DNA of 64,000 nt from Candidatus Brachybacter algidus (GTDB taxonomy: Bacteria; Bacteroidota; Bacteroidia; Chitinophagales; Saprospiraceae): contig JADJSK010000002.1 of the NCBI GenBank assembly GCA_016711705.1, positions 124,001-188,000 of the forward strand. Direction: 5' to 3'. Below are positions 16,075-24,679 of the stretch, one piece after another. The number at the start of each line of letters is the position of its first letter. Positions within the stretch are counted from its first letter, which is position 1. The position numbers were made by a program, and so were the translations under genes. The notes beneath the pieces were generated by a model, which was not told where the DNA came from, did no database searches, and saw nothing but the letters and a program-made list of their open reading frames with translations.

Positions 16075-17445
16075 ATGAGAATAGTAATCCTTCTCGTTGC
16101 TTTGCTTTGCACTTTCAATGGATATTCCCAGTTTTCTCCTGAAGAAATATATAAAAGATATGAGGCTGCTAAGTCCCCAAATGAACAAACTGAGGTGCTA
16201 AACAAAGCTTTCGATGAGATGGCAGTAGGTGCCGGATCCAAAAGAATATGGAAGGCTAATCAGCTGAGAGATTACTTCAATAGAAAAGGAGATCTGTGGG
16301 GAACAGGTTATATAGAGTTGGCTATAGCACTTAGTTACAGGGTAACAGGACAGTATAGTGAAGCGTTAAAATATTCCTTGCCGGCTTTGAAAAAATTCGA
16401 AACGCTGAATGACACTTTCGCTATTATTAGTGCGCTCATACAAACGGGCTCTTCCTTTACGGAATCGCAAAATATGCAGCAAGGATTAAATTATTACAAA
16501 AAATGTAAAACAATTACGGAAGCTTTCAGGGATAAAGAATCTTACATAAATGTCCTGAATAAGGTTGCTGATTGTTACAATAAGCTAAATAAACCTGACT
16601 CCGCAATGGCAACTATTCGCCATGCAATGCATGTGGCTGAAGGCCAAAAGGACACAATTAATCTGGTGGATTATTACGCACACTTTGGAGAATCCTGGCT
16701 TGTTAAGAAGGAGCCTGATTCTGCTAAAATATATCTTTTGAATAGTTTTCAATTTGCAAACAATAGAAAAGTAAGTAATAAGGATTCTCACACTACTAAT
16801 GAATATTATGCAAATATCTACAATGACCTAGCAGAAAATAACTTTCAATATCTTAATTATAATGAAGCTATAAATCAAGCCCGCAACGCAATTTCTTATG
16901 CTGATCCCGAGTATAAATCCCACCTGATGATCGCATATAAGTGGATATATCGCTCTTTTGAAAAGTTAAGTGAACTAGACAGCGTCAATAAATATTACAG
17001 AAAAAGTATGGATATTAAAGACCTATTATTCACCAGTGAGAAAAACAGTACGATCGTTTTGATGGATTTTCAAGAACAATCCAGACAGCAAGAAATTGCA
17101 GATTTAAAGATAAAGGAAGCGAAAGAAAGAAGACAAAATCTTGAGTATGCCTTAATCGCTCTTGCCATTACACTGAGTATTAGTTTCTTTTTGTTACTCA
17201 CTAATCGGTTTATCATTCATGTCATGATCATTCAGGCATTTGGTGTAATGACACTATTAATAGTATTTGAATTTATAAATTTATTACTTGATCCGTTTAT
17301 TGCTAGGATGACAGATGAATCTCCCGCATATATGTTGTTAGTTCTGGTGATAATTGCTGGATGCTTAGCTCCTATTCACCATCATATTGAGAAATGGGCA
17401 ACTGGATATTTGATTAGAAAGAATAAAAAAATTGTGAATAAATAA
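16075..17445 (+). CDS. Exported TPR-repeat membrane protein
   Basis: The 456-residue product has a signal peptide (LLVALLCTFNGYSQ), then about 280 residues of tetratricopeptide-like helices (for example QYSEALKYSLPALKKFE, YINVLNKVADCYNKLNKPDSA). A coiled-coil stretch near 335-360 (QEIADLKIKEAKERRQ) follows, and then three membrane helices (about 362-380, 385-408 and 418-436). The layout up to the coiled coil mirrors TPR sensor kinases of Bacteroidota, but no kinase or DNA-binding domain follows. It may be a signal-input protein working with a separate partner. Function unknown. Confidence 0.7.
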   Translation: MRIVILLVALLCTFNGYSQFSPEEIYKRYEAAKSPNEQTEVLNKAFDEMAVGAGSKRIWKANQLRDYFNRKGDLWGTGYIELAIALSYRVTGQYSEALKYSLPALKKFETLNDTFAIISALIQTGSSFTESQNMQQGLNYYKKCKTITEAFRDKESYINVLNKVADCYNKLNKPDSAMATIRHAMHVAEGQKDTINLVDYYAHFGESWLVKKEPDSAKIYLLNSFQFANNRKVSNKDSHTTNEYYANIYNDLAENNFQYLNYNEAINQARNAISYADPEYKSHLMIAYKWIYRSFEKLSELDSVNKYYRKSMDIKDLLFTSEKNSTIVLMDFQEQSRQQEIADLKIKEAKERRQNLEYALIALAITLSISFFLLLTNRFIIHVMIIQAFGVMTLLIVFEFINLLLDPFIARMTDESPAYMLLVLVIIAGCLAPIHHHIEKWATGYLIRKNKKIVNK

Positions 17446-17446
17446 T

Positions 17447-17709
17447 TAACTCAAGTTTCGCTAGCCAAATTCTTCTTTTTTATGGATTCTAGTTTCGGCA
17501 GTTGATAAACAATGGTAGATGGCTGATGTTAGAAGGTAGACGGTATTTAGTTAATTGATTAATATTTTTCCTCTTATTTGATTTATAAGATAAAAATTAC
17601 CATTAATTGATGAAAAGCCATCTAAAATCTACCTTCTACCATCTAACATTTTATTAAGAAATTAATTTTCCTTAAATTTAGACTAATTTGATTACCGAAA
17701 CTTGAGTTA
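17447..17709. repeat. MITE-like segment bounded by 14-bp perfect inverted repeats
   Basis: TAACTCAAGTTTCG at 17447-17460 and its exact reverse complement at 17696-17709 bound 263 bp without a gene. The match continues imperfectly inward for about 12 bp. Inside are AGATGGTAG-type motifs in opposite orientations (about 17512-17541 and 17619-17647). No clear target-site duplication is visible. Confidence 0.45.
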
Positions 17710-17788
17710 TGGATAAACTTGGATTCTACTATAACCTTGTGCCACATTTCCATCCTTTTATTAACCTTAACTTGAACTGCTCTTAATA

Positions 17789-17816
17789 TTGACTTAACAC
17801 TGGCAAACTAATTTTG
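17789..17816 (+). promoter_or_regulatory. Bacteroidota-type promoter (TTG / TAATTTTG)
   Basis: TTG at 17789-17791 and TAATTTTG at 17809-17816 are separated by 17 bp, matching the Flavobacterium-type consensus TTG-(17-23)-TAnnTTTG. The expected start site is about 7 bp downstream, leaving a leader of roughly 20 bases before the ATG at 17842. Confidence 0.6.
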
Positions 17817-17841
17817 CCATCAAATTAATAAATATTAAGTC

Positions 17842-19659
17842 ATGAAAAAAAATGTACATTTTATATTGCTTTTGATCATCGTATCATTAAGTTTAAATGC
17901 TCAACCAAACAGTAAATTTTACGAAACAGAATTTGTCGGTGCACTTAGTGGACTTCCTGCCGAAGTCTGGACACAAGGTTGGACGAATTGGAATCCTAAA
18001 AACACTGCTTATCCTGCAGTTACTGATGCAAATACCTTAGATGGTATGGCAGCTGGTCTTCCTGTAGTCGGAGAAAAAAGAATTACAAATACATTGACGT
18101 TGGACGCAAATCAAGTCTATCTTTTAAAAGGTATTATTGTCGTAGATAATGGTGGAAAGCTAGTTATTCCTGCCGGTACTATCATCAGAGCGCAAGCAGA
18201 CCTCTCTACAAACCCAAAGAACTATGCTTGTATAGTGGTTGAAAGAGGCGGAAAAATCGAAGTTGATGGCAGCCTAAACAAACCTGTTGTTATTACTTCT
18301 AACAAAGAGACTGGTTCAAGAGAAAGAGGAGACTGGGGAGGCTTATTGATCGCAGGAAGAGGTACACACAACCTTGCTAATCCAAGCTATGATAATGTTC
18401 AGATGGAAGGTTTTAACAATGTTTCTTTCAGTCCAAGCCTAGCGAAATTCGGTGGAAATGATCCGAATGATAATTCGGGTTTCCTGAAATATCTTCGTAT
18501 CGAGTTTCCGGGACTTGCTTTTGAAACTAATAAGGAATTAAATGGTCTCACTTTTGGAGCTGTAGGTTCAGCGACAGAAGTTGATAACGTCCAGGTTTCA
18601 TTCAGTAACGATGATTCATTCGAATGGTTTGGAGGTTCTGTAAATTCAAGGCACATCATAGCATTCAAAGGTACTGATGATGATTTTGATACGGACAACG
18701 GATATAGCGGGTTAAATCAATATGGAATCGCGCTGAGAGATAGCGATTATTATGACCTTACCTATAGTTTATCGTCTGGTTCTTCTACCTCAGAAGCTTT
18801 CGAATCTGATAACGAAGCGACTGGAACTGCCGCAGTTTCTCCTTACACAAATGCTGTATTTTCAAATTTTACATTAGTAGGTCCTGTTCCTGTTGGAACG
18901 AAATATTCAGAATTGAATTCTACTGCTAAATCTGCATTTAGACGAGGTGCAAGGATCAGAAGAAATTCAAGTCTTAGAGTCGTAAATAGCATCTTCATGG
19001 GTTATAGAAACTTCGTAATGGTAGATGGTGATAGCAGTTTAAGAAATACCAATTATGATGGCATCTTACCTTTCGTCACACCAAATACAGCAGTAGACCA
19101 AAAAACAAAACAACTGTTTTTTACAAATAACTTAATTGTTAATACCAACGCTGCCTTTACAAGTGCTACAGATACGACTGCAAATGGTCTTGTAGAAGTT
19201 GCAAGAGGATCGAAATCAGGTGATAAATTAAATGCCCTTGATTCATGGATCAGACAATCTGGTCCATTAGCTAATAACATAAATCCTGTAGAGTTTACAA
19301 CAGGAACTGTATTGGTTAATCCACTTGCAGCTACGACGACACCAAACTTTAATCCAGTCAATAATTCTCCCGCTTTATCAGGTGCCAACTTTGTAGATAA
19401 TCCAATTCTTTCCAGCTTTATTTCAGCAACTGAAGAGATTGAAAAAGCGACAAAAGCGACAACAATCTTCCCGAATCCAATTAGACAAGGCGAGTTAAAT
19501 TTTGGTCAAAATGTAGCTTCATTTGGCGTATTTGATTCAAATGCTAATCTGATACTTTCTGGTTTCAATGCAAGTTCAGTAAATATAGACAGATTGAATA
19601 ATGGAATGTATTTTGTTAAATTCAACGGACAGGTTCAGAAGTTTATCGTAATAAAATAA
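17842..19659 (+). CDS. T9SS-sorted surface protein with parallel-beta-like repeat domain
   Basis: The 605-residue protein has a signal peptide (LLLIIVSLSLNAQ). The large beta-rich domain carries KGIIVVDNGGKLVIPAGTII, ERGGKIEVDGSLNKPVVITS, GDWGGLLIAGRG, DNSGFLKYLRIEFPG, DDSFEWFGGSVN and DDDFDTDNGYSG. These occur in this order in a widespread Bacteroidota surface-protein family of unknown function. The C-terminus has a T9SS domain starting IFPNPIRQGELNF (about residue 546) and ending KFIVIK. The acidic DDDFDTDNGYSG loop suggests metal binding. Export across the outer membrane by T9SS is inferred from the tail. It is monocistronic with its own promoter and a distant terminator. Confidence 0.82.
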   Translation: MKKNVHFILLLIIVSLSLNAQPNSKFYETEFVGALSGLPAEVWTQGWTNWNPKNTAYPAVTDANTLDGMAAGLPVVGEKRITNTLTLDANQVYLLKGIIVVDNGGKLVIPAGTIIRAQADLSTNPKNYACIVVERGGKIEVDGSLNKPVVITSNKETGSRERGDWGGLLIAGRGTHNLANPSYDNVQMEGFNNVSFSPSLAKFGGNDPNDNSGFLKYLRIEFPGLAFETNKELNGLTFGAVGSATEVDNVQVSFSNDDSFEWFGGSVNSRHIIAFKGTDDDFDTDNGYSGLNQYGIALRDSDYYDLTYSLSSGSSTSEAFESDNEATGTAAVSPYTNAVFSNFTLVGPVPVGTKYSELNSTAKSAFRRGARIRRNSSLRVVNSIFMGYRNFVMVDGDSSLRNTNYDGILPFVTPNTAVDQKTKQLFFTNNLIVNTNAAFTSATDTTANGLVEVARGSKSGDKLNALDSWIRQSGPLANNINPVEFTTGTVLVNPLAATTTPNFNPVNNSPALSGANFVDNPILSSFISATEEIEKATKATTIFPNPIRQGELNFGQNVASFGVFDSNANLILSGFNASSVNIDRLNNGMYFVKFNGQVQKFIVIK

Positions 19660-20160
19660 TTATCTCAAGTTTCTGGAGAAGGAAATACGTTCTGAAAGTA
19701 TTGCTAATAATTGAAAAGAAATTAGAAATTAAAAGTTAGAAATTAGAATAAAACTCCGATTATAATATACATTATATGCAAGCAGTTAAAGAAATTAATA
19801 ATCAAATTCAAAACTCGAGTAATTATTAATTTTTAAGATTTTCATTTTTTTTAACAGGTAAAAGTACCCGGTTAGCTAAACGAATAATTAACTAATAGGA
19901 TTGGCGGCCTTCGGATTTCGAGGGCCGCTTTTTTATTGTGGCTGTCGGAGTTGAATAGAAATATTGATTTGAAAACTTCTAAATATGGTATCGAAGTTAC
20001 AAACTTCGACCAGCTCGAATCATTCTGCCAAATTATACGAAAACGTCAGATTTCTTGAAGCCATCAGACGGCGTTCCTTAGTTCATTCAGGTTTATTATA
20101 TTAACCTATCAGTAACTTATACCGATACTTTGCATAATTTAGATTCACAGAAATTATTAA
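19660..20160. other. Long 3' region and convergent gap before the ars operon
   Basis: Between the surface-protein stop and its nearest terminator lie 245 bases with 'ttagaaattag'-type AT repeats and a GC-richer patch, aagtacccggttagctaa (about 19862-19879). This is unusually long for a trailer and could encode a small RNA. Beyond the terminator I see nothing defined up to the acr3 stop. Confidence 0.5.
19904..19934 (+). terminator. Strong Rho-independent terminator
   Basis: A GC-rich stem, GCGGCC (19904-19909) with GGCCGC (19923-19928), extendable by a wobble pair and TCG/CGA, is followed by six Ts (19929-19934). Confidence 0.85.
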
Positions 20161-21228
20161 TTAAGCTTCCTTGTACCATTTTCCTTTCAACCAGAACGCA
20201 ACTCTCACCAATAATATCAGAGCCGGAACTTCAACCAAAGGCCCGATCACTCCGGCGAAAGCTTGACCACTATTAATACCAAATACACCGATAGCTACAG
20301 CGATGGCAAGTTCAAAATTATTACCGGTTGCTGTAAAAGAAATTGCAGTGTTTTTAGAATAATCAGCTCCCATTTTTTTGCCAATTACAAAACTGACTAA
20401 AAACATAATTACGAAGTAAATCACTAGCGGAATTGCAATTCGGATGACATCCATAGGTATCTGAACAATAAGCTCACCTTTTAAACTGAACATCAATACA
20501 ATGGTAAATAACAATGCAATTAGGGTGATAGGGGAAATAATCGGTACATATTTTGTATTAAACCATTCTATGCCTTTCCATCGGATCAATGCATATCTAC
20601 TTACAATTCCTGCGATAAAAGGAATACCGAGATAGATCATTACGCTTTCAGCAATCTGGCCAATTGTTATATTTATTTCCATACCTTTTATTCCAAAATA
20701 CGGGGGTAAAACTGTGATAAATAGCCAGGCATAAACACTATAAAAAAGAATTTGGAAGATACTGTTTAGTGCAATTAATCCTGCGGCATATTCTCTATTT
20801 CCTTCGGCTAGCTCATTCCAAACAACAACCATGGCAATGCATCTGGCTATTCCAATTAGAATCAGCCCGGTCATGTATTCCGGTTGATCTCTGAAAAAAA
20901 TAACTGCTAACAAAAACATCAATATTGGGCCAATTACCCAGTTGAGCAACAAAGAAATGCTTAATATTCTGGTATTTTTAAATACCTCACCCATATTTTC
21001 ATACCGCACCTTTGCCAAAGGGGGATACATCATTAGGATCAAACCAATAGCAAGTGGAATATTAGTCGTTCCGCTAGAAAAAGAATTAATAAAGCCCGAG
21101 GAATCAGGTAAAAAATACCCTATTCCAACTCCAATAAACATAGCGAGAAATATCCAAAGGGTAAGATATCTGTCTAAGAAACTGAGTTTTTTCCTTTCTT
21201 GGGCAGGTGCACAATTATTGGCAAGCAT
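20161..21228 (-). CDS. acr3: ACR3-family arsenite efflux permease
   Basis: The 355-residue protein has about ten membrane helices and the ACR3 hallmarks: LAIGLILMMYPPLAKVRYE, the GIARCIAMVVVWNELA segment with the Cys required for arsenite transport, and TATGNNFELAIAVAIGVFG near the end. It expels arsenite across the inner membrane. I start at the ATG at 21228 because it leaves two bases after the upstream stop; an earlier ATG at 21249 would overlap that gene. It is the last gene of the arsenic operon, below arsR and the arsenate reductase that supplies arsenite. Confidence 0.93.
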   Translation of the reverse strand: MLANNCAPAQERKKLSFLDRYLTLWIFLAMFIGVGIGYFLPDSSGFINSFSSGTTNIPLAIGLILMMYPPLAKVRYENMGEVFKNTRILSISLLLNWVIGPILMFLLAVIFFRDQPEYMTGLILIGIARCIAMVVVWNELAEGNREYAAGLIALNSIFQILFYSVYAWLFITVLPPYFGIKGMEINITIGQIAESVMIYLGIPFIAGIVSRYALIRWKGIEWFNTKYVPIISPITLIALLFTIVLMFSLKGELIVQIPMDVIRIAIPLVIYFVIMFLVSFVIGKKMGADYSKNTAISFTATGNNFELAIAVAIGVFGINSGQAFAGVIGPLVEVPALILLVRVAFWLKGKWYKEA

Positions 21229-21230
21229 AC

Positions 21231-21887
21231 TTATTTTTGTTTTACGCAATCAGGTGTAGAAGTGCTGCAACATGGTTTTTCTGTAGTTGTTACTTCAGCT
21301 GCTTCATCGACGGGCATAATAATTTTATTATTAACTCCGGCTACTTTTACTTCTTTGACAGGTACCGATTTTTCTTCACTGCAACATGGGACTTTTTCAT
21401 TAGAACCAAAAGATGCAAATGCAGTTGCTGTCTCAGTTGTACACTTACCTGACGCAGAAGTACTACAAGAAGATGCTGCCGAAGATGAATGATTTGCCTG
21501 AAATTTTTGATATTCAAAAAAGCTAAAAAACCCGATACTTGCCACAAGTCCTGTCCAAAAAATAGCTTTCGATACTTTAGTATTCATACTAGGTTTGGCA
21601 GTATCACATCCACAATCTGTGTCACATGCAGGAGCAAACTTTGGCAATACATAGATTTTATAATAAGATGCAGTAAATGATACGGCACTCAAGGCTATAA
21701 GCAACGGCACTGCAGCATCCATCCATGGAGACGAAGCAAAACCTGCCGCAGATACACCAAATAAGGATGCTACAGGACTGGCACAAACACCAACGCAAGC
21801 ACCACTTTTACAACAAGCGAATAAAAGCGGAGCACCTGAACTGACACTCCCGGTTATAGAGGTCCAAATAGATTTAATTTTACTCAT
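21231..21887 (-). CDS. Cys-rich MerT-like membrane protein of the ars operon
   Basis: The 218-residue protein begins with a MerT-like segment: SSGAPLLFACCKSGACVGVC with paired Cys in the first membrane helix, a second helix near residues 57-75, then YYKIYVLP. A loop carries ACDTDCGCDT and a third helix follows (about 107-124). The last 90 residues are soluble and Cys-rich with two PCC motifs (VPCCSEE and KPCCSTSTPDC). I count 14 Cys in total. MerT proteins pass Hg(II) inward through such Cys pairs. In an arsenic operon the protein more likely binds or hands over arsenite. It overlaps the upstream reductase gene by 8 bases and ends two bases before acr3. Confidence 0.72.
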   Translation of the reverse strand: MSKIKSIWTSITGSVSSGAPLLFACCKSGACVGVCASPVASLFGVSAAGFASSPWMDAAVPLLIALSAVSFTASYYKIYVLPKFAPACDTDCGCDTAKPSMNTKVSKAIFWTGLVASIGFFSFFEYQKFQANHSSSAASSCSTSASGKCTTETATAFASFGSNEKVPCCSEEKSVPVKEVKVAGVNNKIIMPVDEAAEVTTTEKPCCSTSTPDCVKQK

Positions 21888-22509
21888 AAACTTGACTTTT
21901 TATTTTTGAAAAAACATATAAACATTCCATAGCGATTTGATTACTTCTTTCCAGATACTTCTCCTTCTGAAGACATGTATCGTCATAAGATTTAGGGTCA
22001 TTGTAGGTAGTACTTATGCGAAGATCACATCCCGGTATAAAGGGACAGTTTTCATCCGCATCAGAACAGGTCATTACAGCAATAAAATTAGTCGTGGGAT
22101 TTTCAATATTGTCAAATGTTTTTGAAAAACAATTGATGAAATTCTCATTATCAAAATGAACAGCATATACTGGATTTGACTTAAAGTCTTCCATCTTTTG
22201 TACATTGAATCCTGAATCTTCTAATGCTGCAATTGCATTAGGATGGAAGGCTGTTGATTCAGTTCCTCCAGAGAAAGTAGTTACGTTTTCTATATTATAG
22301 TAATGTGCTGCCACTGCTGCCCACACTTGCCCAAAGTGACTTCTTCTAGAATTATGGGTGCAAATATAAACTAGTTGTACTTGAATTTTTTTGAGATATT
22401 TATCCCTAATGTGTAAGGACAACTTATCTAAAAGCATTTTACGTTGCTCCGAAATTTCTGAAAAATTTGCAGCCAATGCATTACAGCGGTCAACAATATC
22501 TGTATACAT
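21880..22509 (-). CDS. LMW protein-tyrosine-phosphatase-type arsenate reductase
   Basis: The 209-residue protein has a short helical N-terminus followed by the phosphatase-fold P-loop CTHNSRRS (C-x5-R-S, near residues 50-57), FSGGTESTAFHP, and the MTCSDADENCPFIPG segment with extra Cys. Near the end, DPKSYDD corresponds to the conserved Asp loop that protonates the leaving group. Members of this Bacteroidota subgroup sit in ars operons and reduce arsenate to arsenite through successive Cys, passing product to ACR3. The operon context supports arsenate reduction over protein dephosphorylation. Start at ATG 22509; a half operator-like GCAATATTA lies about 20 bp upstream. Confidence 0.85.
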   Translation of the reverse strand: MYTDIVDRCNALAANFSEISEQRKMLLDKLSLHIRDKYLKKIQVQLVYICTHNSRRSHFGQVWAAVAAHYYNIENVTTFSGGTESTAFHPNAIAALEDSGFNVQKMEDFKSNPVYAVHFDNENFINCFSKTFDNIENPTTNFIAVMTCSDADENCPFIPGCDLRISTTYNDPKSYDDTCLQKEKYLERSNQIAMECLYVFSKIKSQVYE

Positions 22510-22528
22510 TTAATTAATATTCATTTAT

Positions 22529-22538
22529 GCAATATTAT
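22529..22538. promoter_or_regulatory. Possible ArsR half-site upstream of the arsenate reductase gene
   Basis: GCAATATTA repeats the centre of the palindrome found upstream of arsR. The partner half is not convincing here, so a second ArsR site is only suggested. Confidence 0.3.
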
Positions 22539-22602
22539 TTAAGATAATTTCAATTTCTGTTATTTAATTTCATCTTTTTACTTCAATTCTATCTGAATAA
22601 GA

Positions 22603-23067
22603 CTAGCAACAACCGCCTCCCGGAGTGCAGCTGCTTGCTGAATCTACACTTAATTGCAACAATTGCTCTTTTGCAGGAATTCCACAAGCATCCATTGCAA
22701 GACAATCCGTATTTTTAGATACCAGCATAAAGTTTTCGCCATTAAAATCTAAATCATATTTTCCTATTGTTTGCCCCTGATATTCAACTTCAATTTCATG
22801 ATCACCGATGCCAAGTTTTTCCTCGGATAATTGAATGATCTTTAATAATTTACCGGGCTTTAATCTGTGTTCGAAATCATTTGCATTCCATAATTGAAAG
22901 TTAACAACCTTTTCATGCCGAATGACTCCACCGCAATCAATAAAGTCCTTAGTGATCATACCGACCTCGGTGACATGGAAATGCTCCGGTACAAAGCTTC
23001 CATCACTTAACTGGAATTCGACATTGTCCAAATTGGTTAAAATGTCCTTAATTTCTGATAATTTCAT
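22603..23067 (-). CDS. DUF6428 family ars-operon protein
   Basis: The 154-residue cytosolic protein begins MKLSEIKDILTNLDNVEFQLSDG and carries VPEHFHVTEVGMI and DCGGVIR followed by VNFQLW, the core of DUF6428, a family found almost only next to arsR and arsenate reductase in Bacteroidota. The C-terminus has DCLAMDACG and a terminal CTPGGGCC. The Cys tail suggests arsenite or metal binding. The biochemical role is unknown. It lies 48 bases below arsR and 93 bases above the reductase gene. Confidence 0.85.
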   Translation of the reverse strand: MKLSEIKDILTNLDNVEFQLSDGSFVPEHFHVTEVGMITKDFIDCGGVIRHEKVVNFQLWNANDFEHRLKPGKLLKIIQLSEEKLGIGDHEIEVEYQGQTIGKYDLDFNGENFMLVSKNTDCLAMDACGIPAKEQLLQLSVDSASSCTPGGGCC

Positions 23068-23115
23068 TTTTAGAGTTTTTAATTATGTCAAAAAAATTTA
23101 GTTGTATGTGGATTA

Positions 23116-23448
23116 TTAGCAACAACTTGAATCTTTGCTTTTAATTTTCTCAATAGCATTATCAAAGTATGAGGCTATTTTTTGCAATGCATTTTCTTCA
23201 ATGCAATAGCAAATAGTTTTTCCTTCGATATTTCCTTTGATTATTCCTGCCCCTTTTAATTCCTTCAGGTGCAGTGAAATAGTTGGTTGAGCTAGATTAA
23301 TTTCATCCACGATGTCATTACAAATGCATCCATCCACTTTTAGTAGATATTCCAGAATAGCTATTCTGGCGGGATGGCCTAAGACCTTAAGCATTGACGC
23401 CGTTTCATTTTGACTGTCTGTAAATATATCTGATCTTGTAGCACCCAT
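23116..23448 (-). CDS. arsR: ArsR-family arsenic-responsive repressor
   Basis: The 110-residue protein is a winged-helix ArsR/SmtB regulator: MLKVLGHPARIAILEYLL, then VDGCICNDIVDEI with the Cys-x-Cys pair placed where ArsR proteins bind As(III), the recognition helix LAQPTISLHLKELKGAGII, and a wing. It ends KDSSCC, an additional Cys pair. Binding of arsenite should release it from the operator just upstream and derepress the five-gene operon. The first gene of the operon, start at ATG 23448. Confidence 0.93.
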   Translation of the reverse strand: MGATRSDIFTDSQNETASMLKVLGHPARIAILEYLLKVDGCICNDIVDEINLAQPTISLHLKELKGAGIIKGNIEGKTICYCIEENALQKIASYFDNAIEKIKSKDSSCC

Positions 23449-23461
23449 GACTTATATTTTT

Positions 23462-23481
23462 ATATTGCAATATTACAATAT
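23462..23481. promoter_or_regulatory. Palindromic operator upstream of arsR
   Basis: ATATTGCAATATTACAATAT is a near-perfect 20-bp palindrome (one mismatched pair) located 13-33 bases upstream of the arsR start codon, where an autoregulating ArsR would bind. Confidence 0.65.
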
Positions 23482-23533
23482 GTTTTCAATACGAAATACA
23501 TTTTATCCAAATTTGTTTCAAATTATTTTTGAA

Positions 23534-24679
23534 TTATAGAAATAGTTCGCCTGTAATGTGGTCAGCTACTAGCTTTCCGTTCAGACTGAGAGTGTATATA
23601 TCATTATGTAAGATGATGTCACCTGAGGTGATAAAGGGGTGTGATTCTGTTAAAAAATGTTCAACATACAATGGATCGATTTTTGAAACATCGGACAGTG
23701 AAACTCCCCATTTCGTTCTCAATCTGGTTAGAATTAATTCATTATAAGCAGTTTTTTCATCGATAATTTCTTCAGTTTGAGGTAAAATCCTCAACTCAAT
23801 TGACTTAATATATTGAGCATTGTTCGCCACATTCCAATATCGTTTACCATCATAAAATGAATGAGCGGAAGGGCCAATCCCTATGTAAGCAATACCTTTC
23901 CAGTAATTACCATTGTGAATAGCATTAAAGTCAGGGAGAGAATAATTGGATATTTCATAATGTTCATATCCATTTTTGACAAGAAATTCAGAAATCATGA
24001 TGAATTGATCAGCAGCATGTTCAGAATCCGGCATTTTGTCCAAACCAAGTTTTACACTTTTGAGCAAAGGAGTTTTATCCTCAACGGTTAAACTATATGC
24101 CGAAACATGTTTTACCTTCCAATTATTTAGTAGATCGAGATTGTATTTTAATTTTTCATTCGTGAGAAGTTCGTAACCAAAGATCAGGTCGACAGAGAGG
24201 TTTTTGAATCCATGCTTGTATGCTAGTGGTATACATTCCATCGCCTGTCTTACATCATGGACTCTTCCCATCCATGCAAGATCATCCGCGTGAAAAGACT
24301 GGACACCAATACTCAATCTATTGATTGGCGTATCTTTTAATCCTATTAAATATGCTTCAGTTAAGTCATCCGGATTGGCTTCCATTGTGATTTCTGTAAC
24401 TTCACTTAGGTCATAATTTTCCCCTATTATTTCAAATAAATGATTTATTTCATCCGCATTTAATAGGGATGGAGTGCCACCTCCGAAATAAATTGTTTGA
24501 AGTTTTTTTGTGCTAAATAATTTTCCAGACAACTCTATTTCTTTTGAGAGTGCAGCAAGTAAATTAGGCTTGTGCGCAAGGGATGTCGTAAAATGGAAAT
24601 TACAATATTTACAGGCTTTCTTACAGAAGGGAATGTGGAGGTATAATCCTCCCTCGAAATTATTCAAGTTCATCTCCAA
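23534..24679 (-). CDS. hemW: Radical SAM heme chaperone HemW
   Basis: The 381-residue protein opens with GGLYLHIPFCKKACKYCNF, giving the radical-SAM cluster ligands Cys19, Cys23 and Cys26, followed by IYFGGGTPSLL (SAM contact) and TMEANPDD. HemW proteins bind heme and insert it into respiratory enzymes; they are often mislabelled as oxygen-independent coproporphyrinogen oxidases. The C-terminal part (TRLRTKWGVSLSDV) is typical. The start overlaps the end of the DUF3109 gene by 20 bases (an ATG two codons in is also possible), a coupling often seen for this pair. Confidence 0.9.
   Translation of the reverse strand: MEMNLNNFEGGLYLHIPFCKKACKYCNFHFTTSLAHKPNLLAALSKEIELSGKLFSTKKLQTIYFGGGTPSLLNADEINHLFEIIGENYDLSEVTEITMEANPDDLTEAYLIGLKDTPINRLSIGVQSFHADDLAWMGRVHDVRQAMECIPLAYKHGFKNLSVDLIFGYELLTNEKLKYNLDLLNNWKVKHVSAYSLTVEDKTPLLKSVKLGLDKMPDSEHAADQFIMISEFLVKNGYEHYEISNYSLPDFNAIHNGNYWKGIAYIGIGPSAHSFYDGKRYWNVANNAQYIKSIELRILPQTEEIIDEKTAYNELILTRLRTKWGVSLSDVSKIDPLYVEHFLTESHPFITSGDIILHNDIYTLSLNGKLVADHITGELFL

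Noticed and set aside
16075..17445. TPR protein as a full sensor kinase
   Set aside because: No H-, N- or G-box follows the membrane segments, and the protein ends after the third helix.
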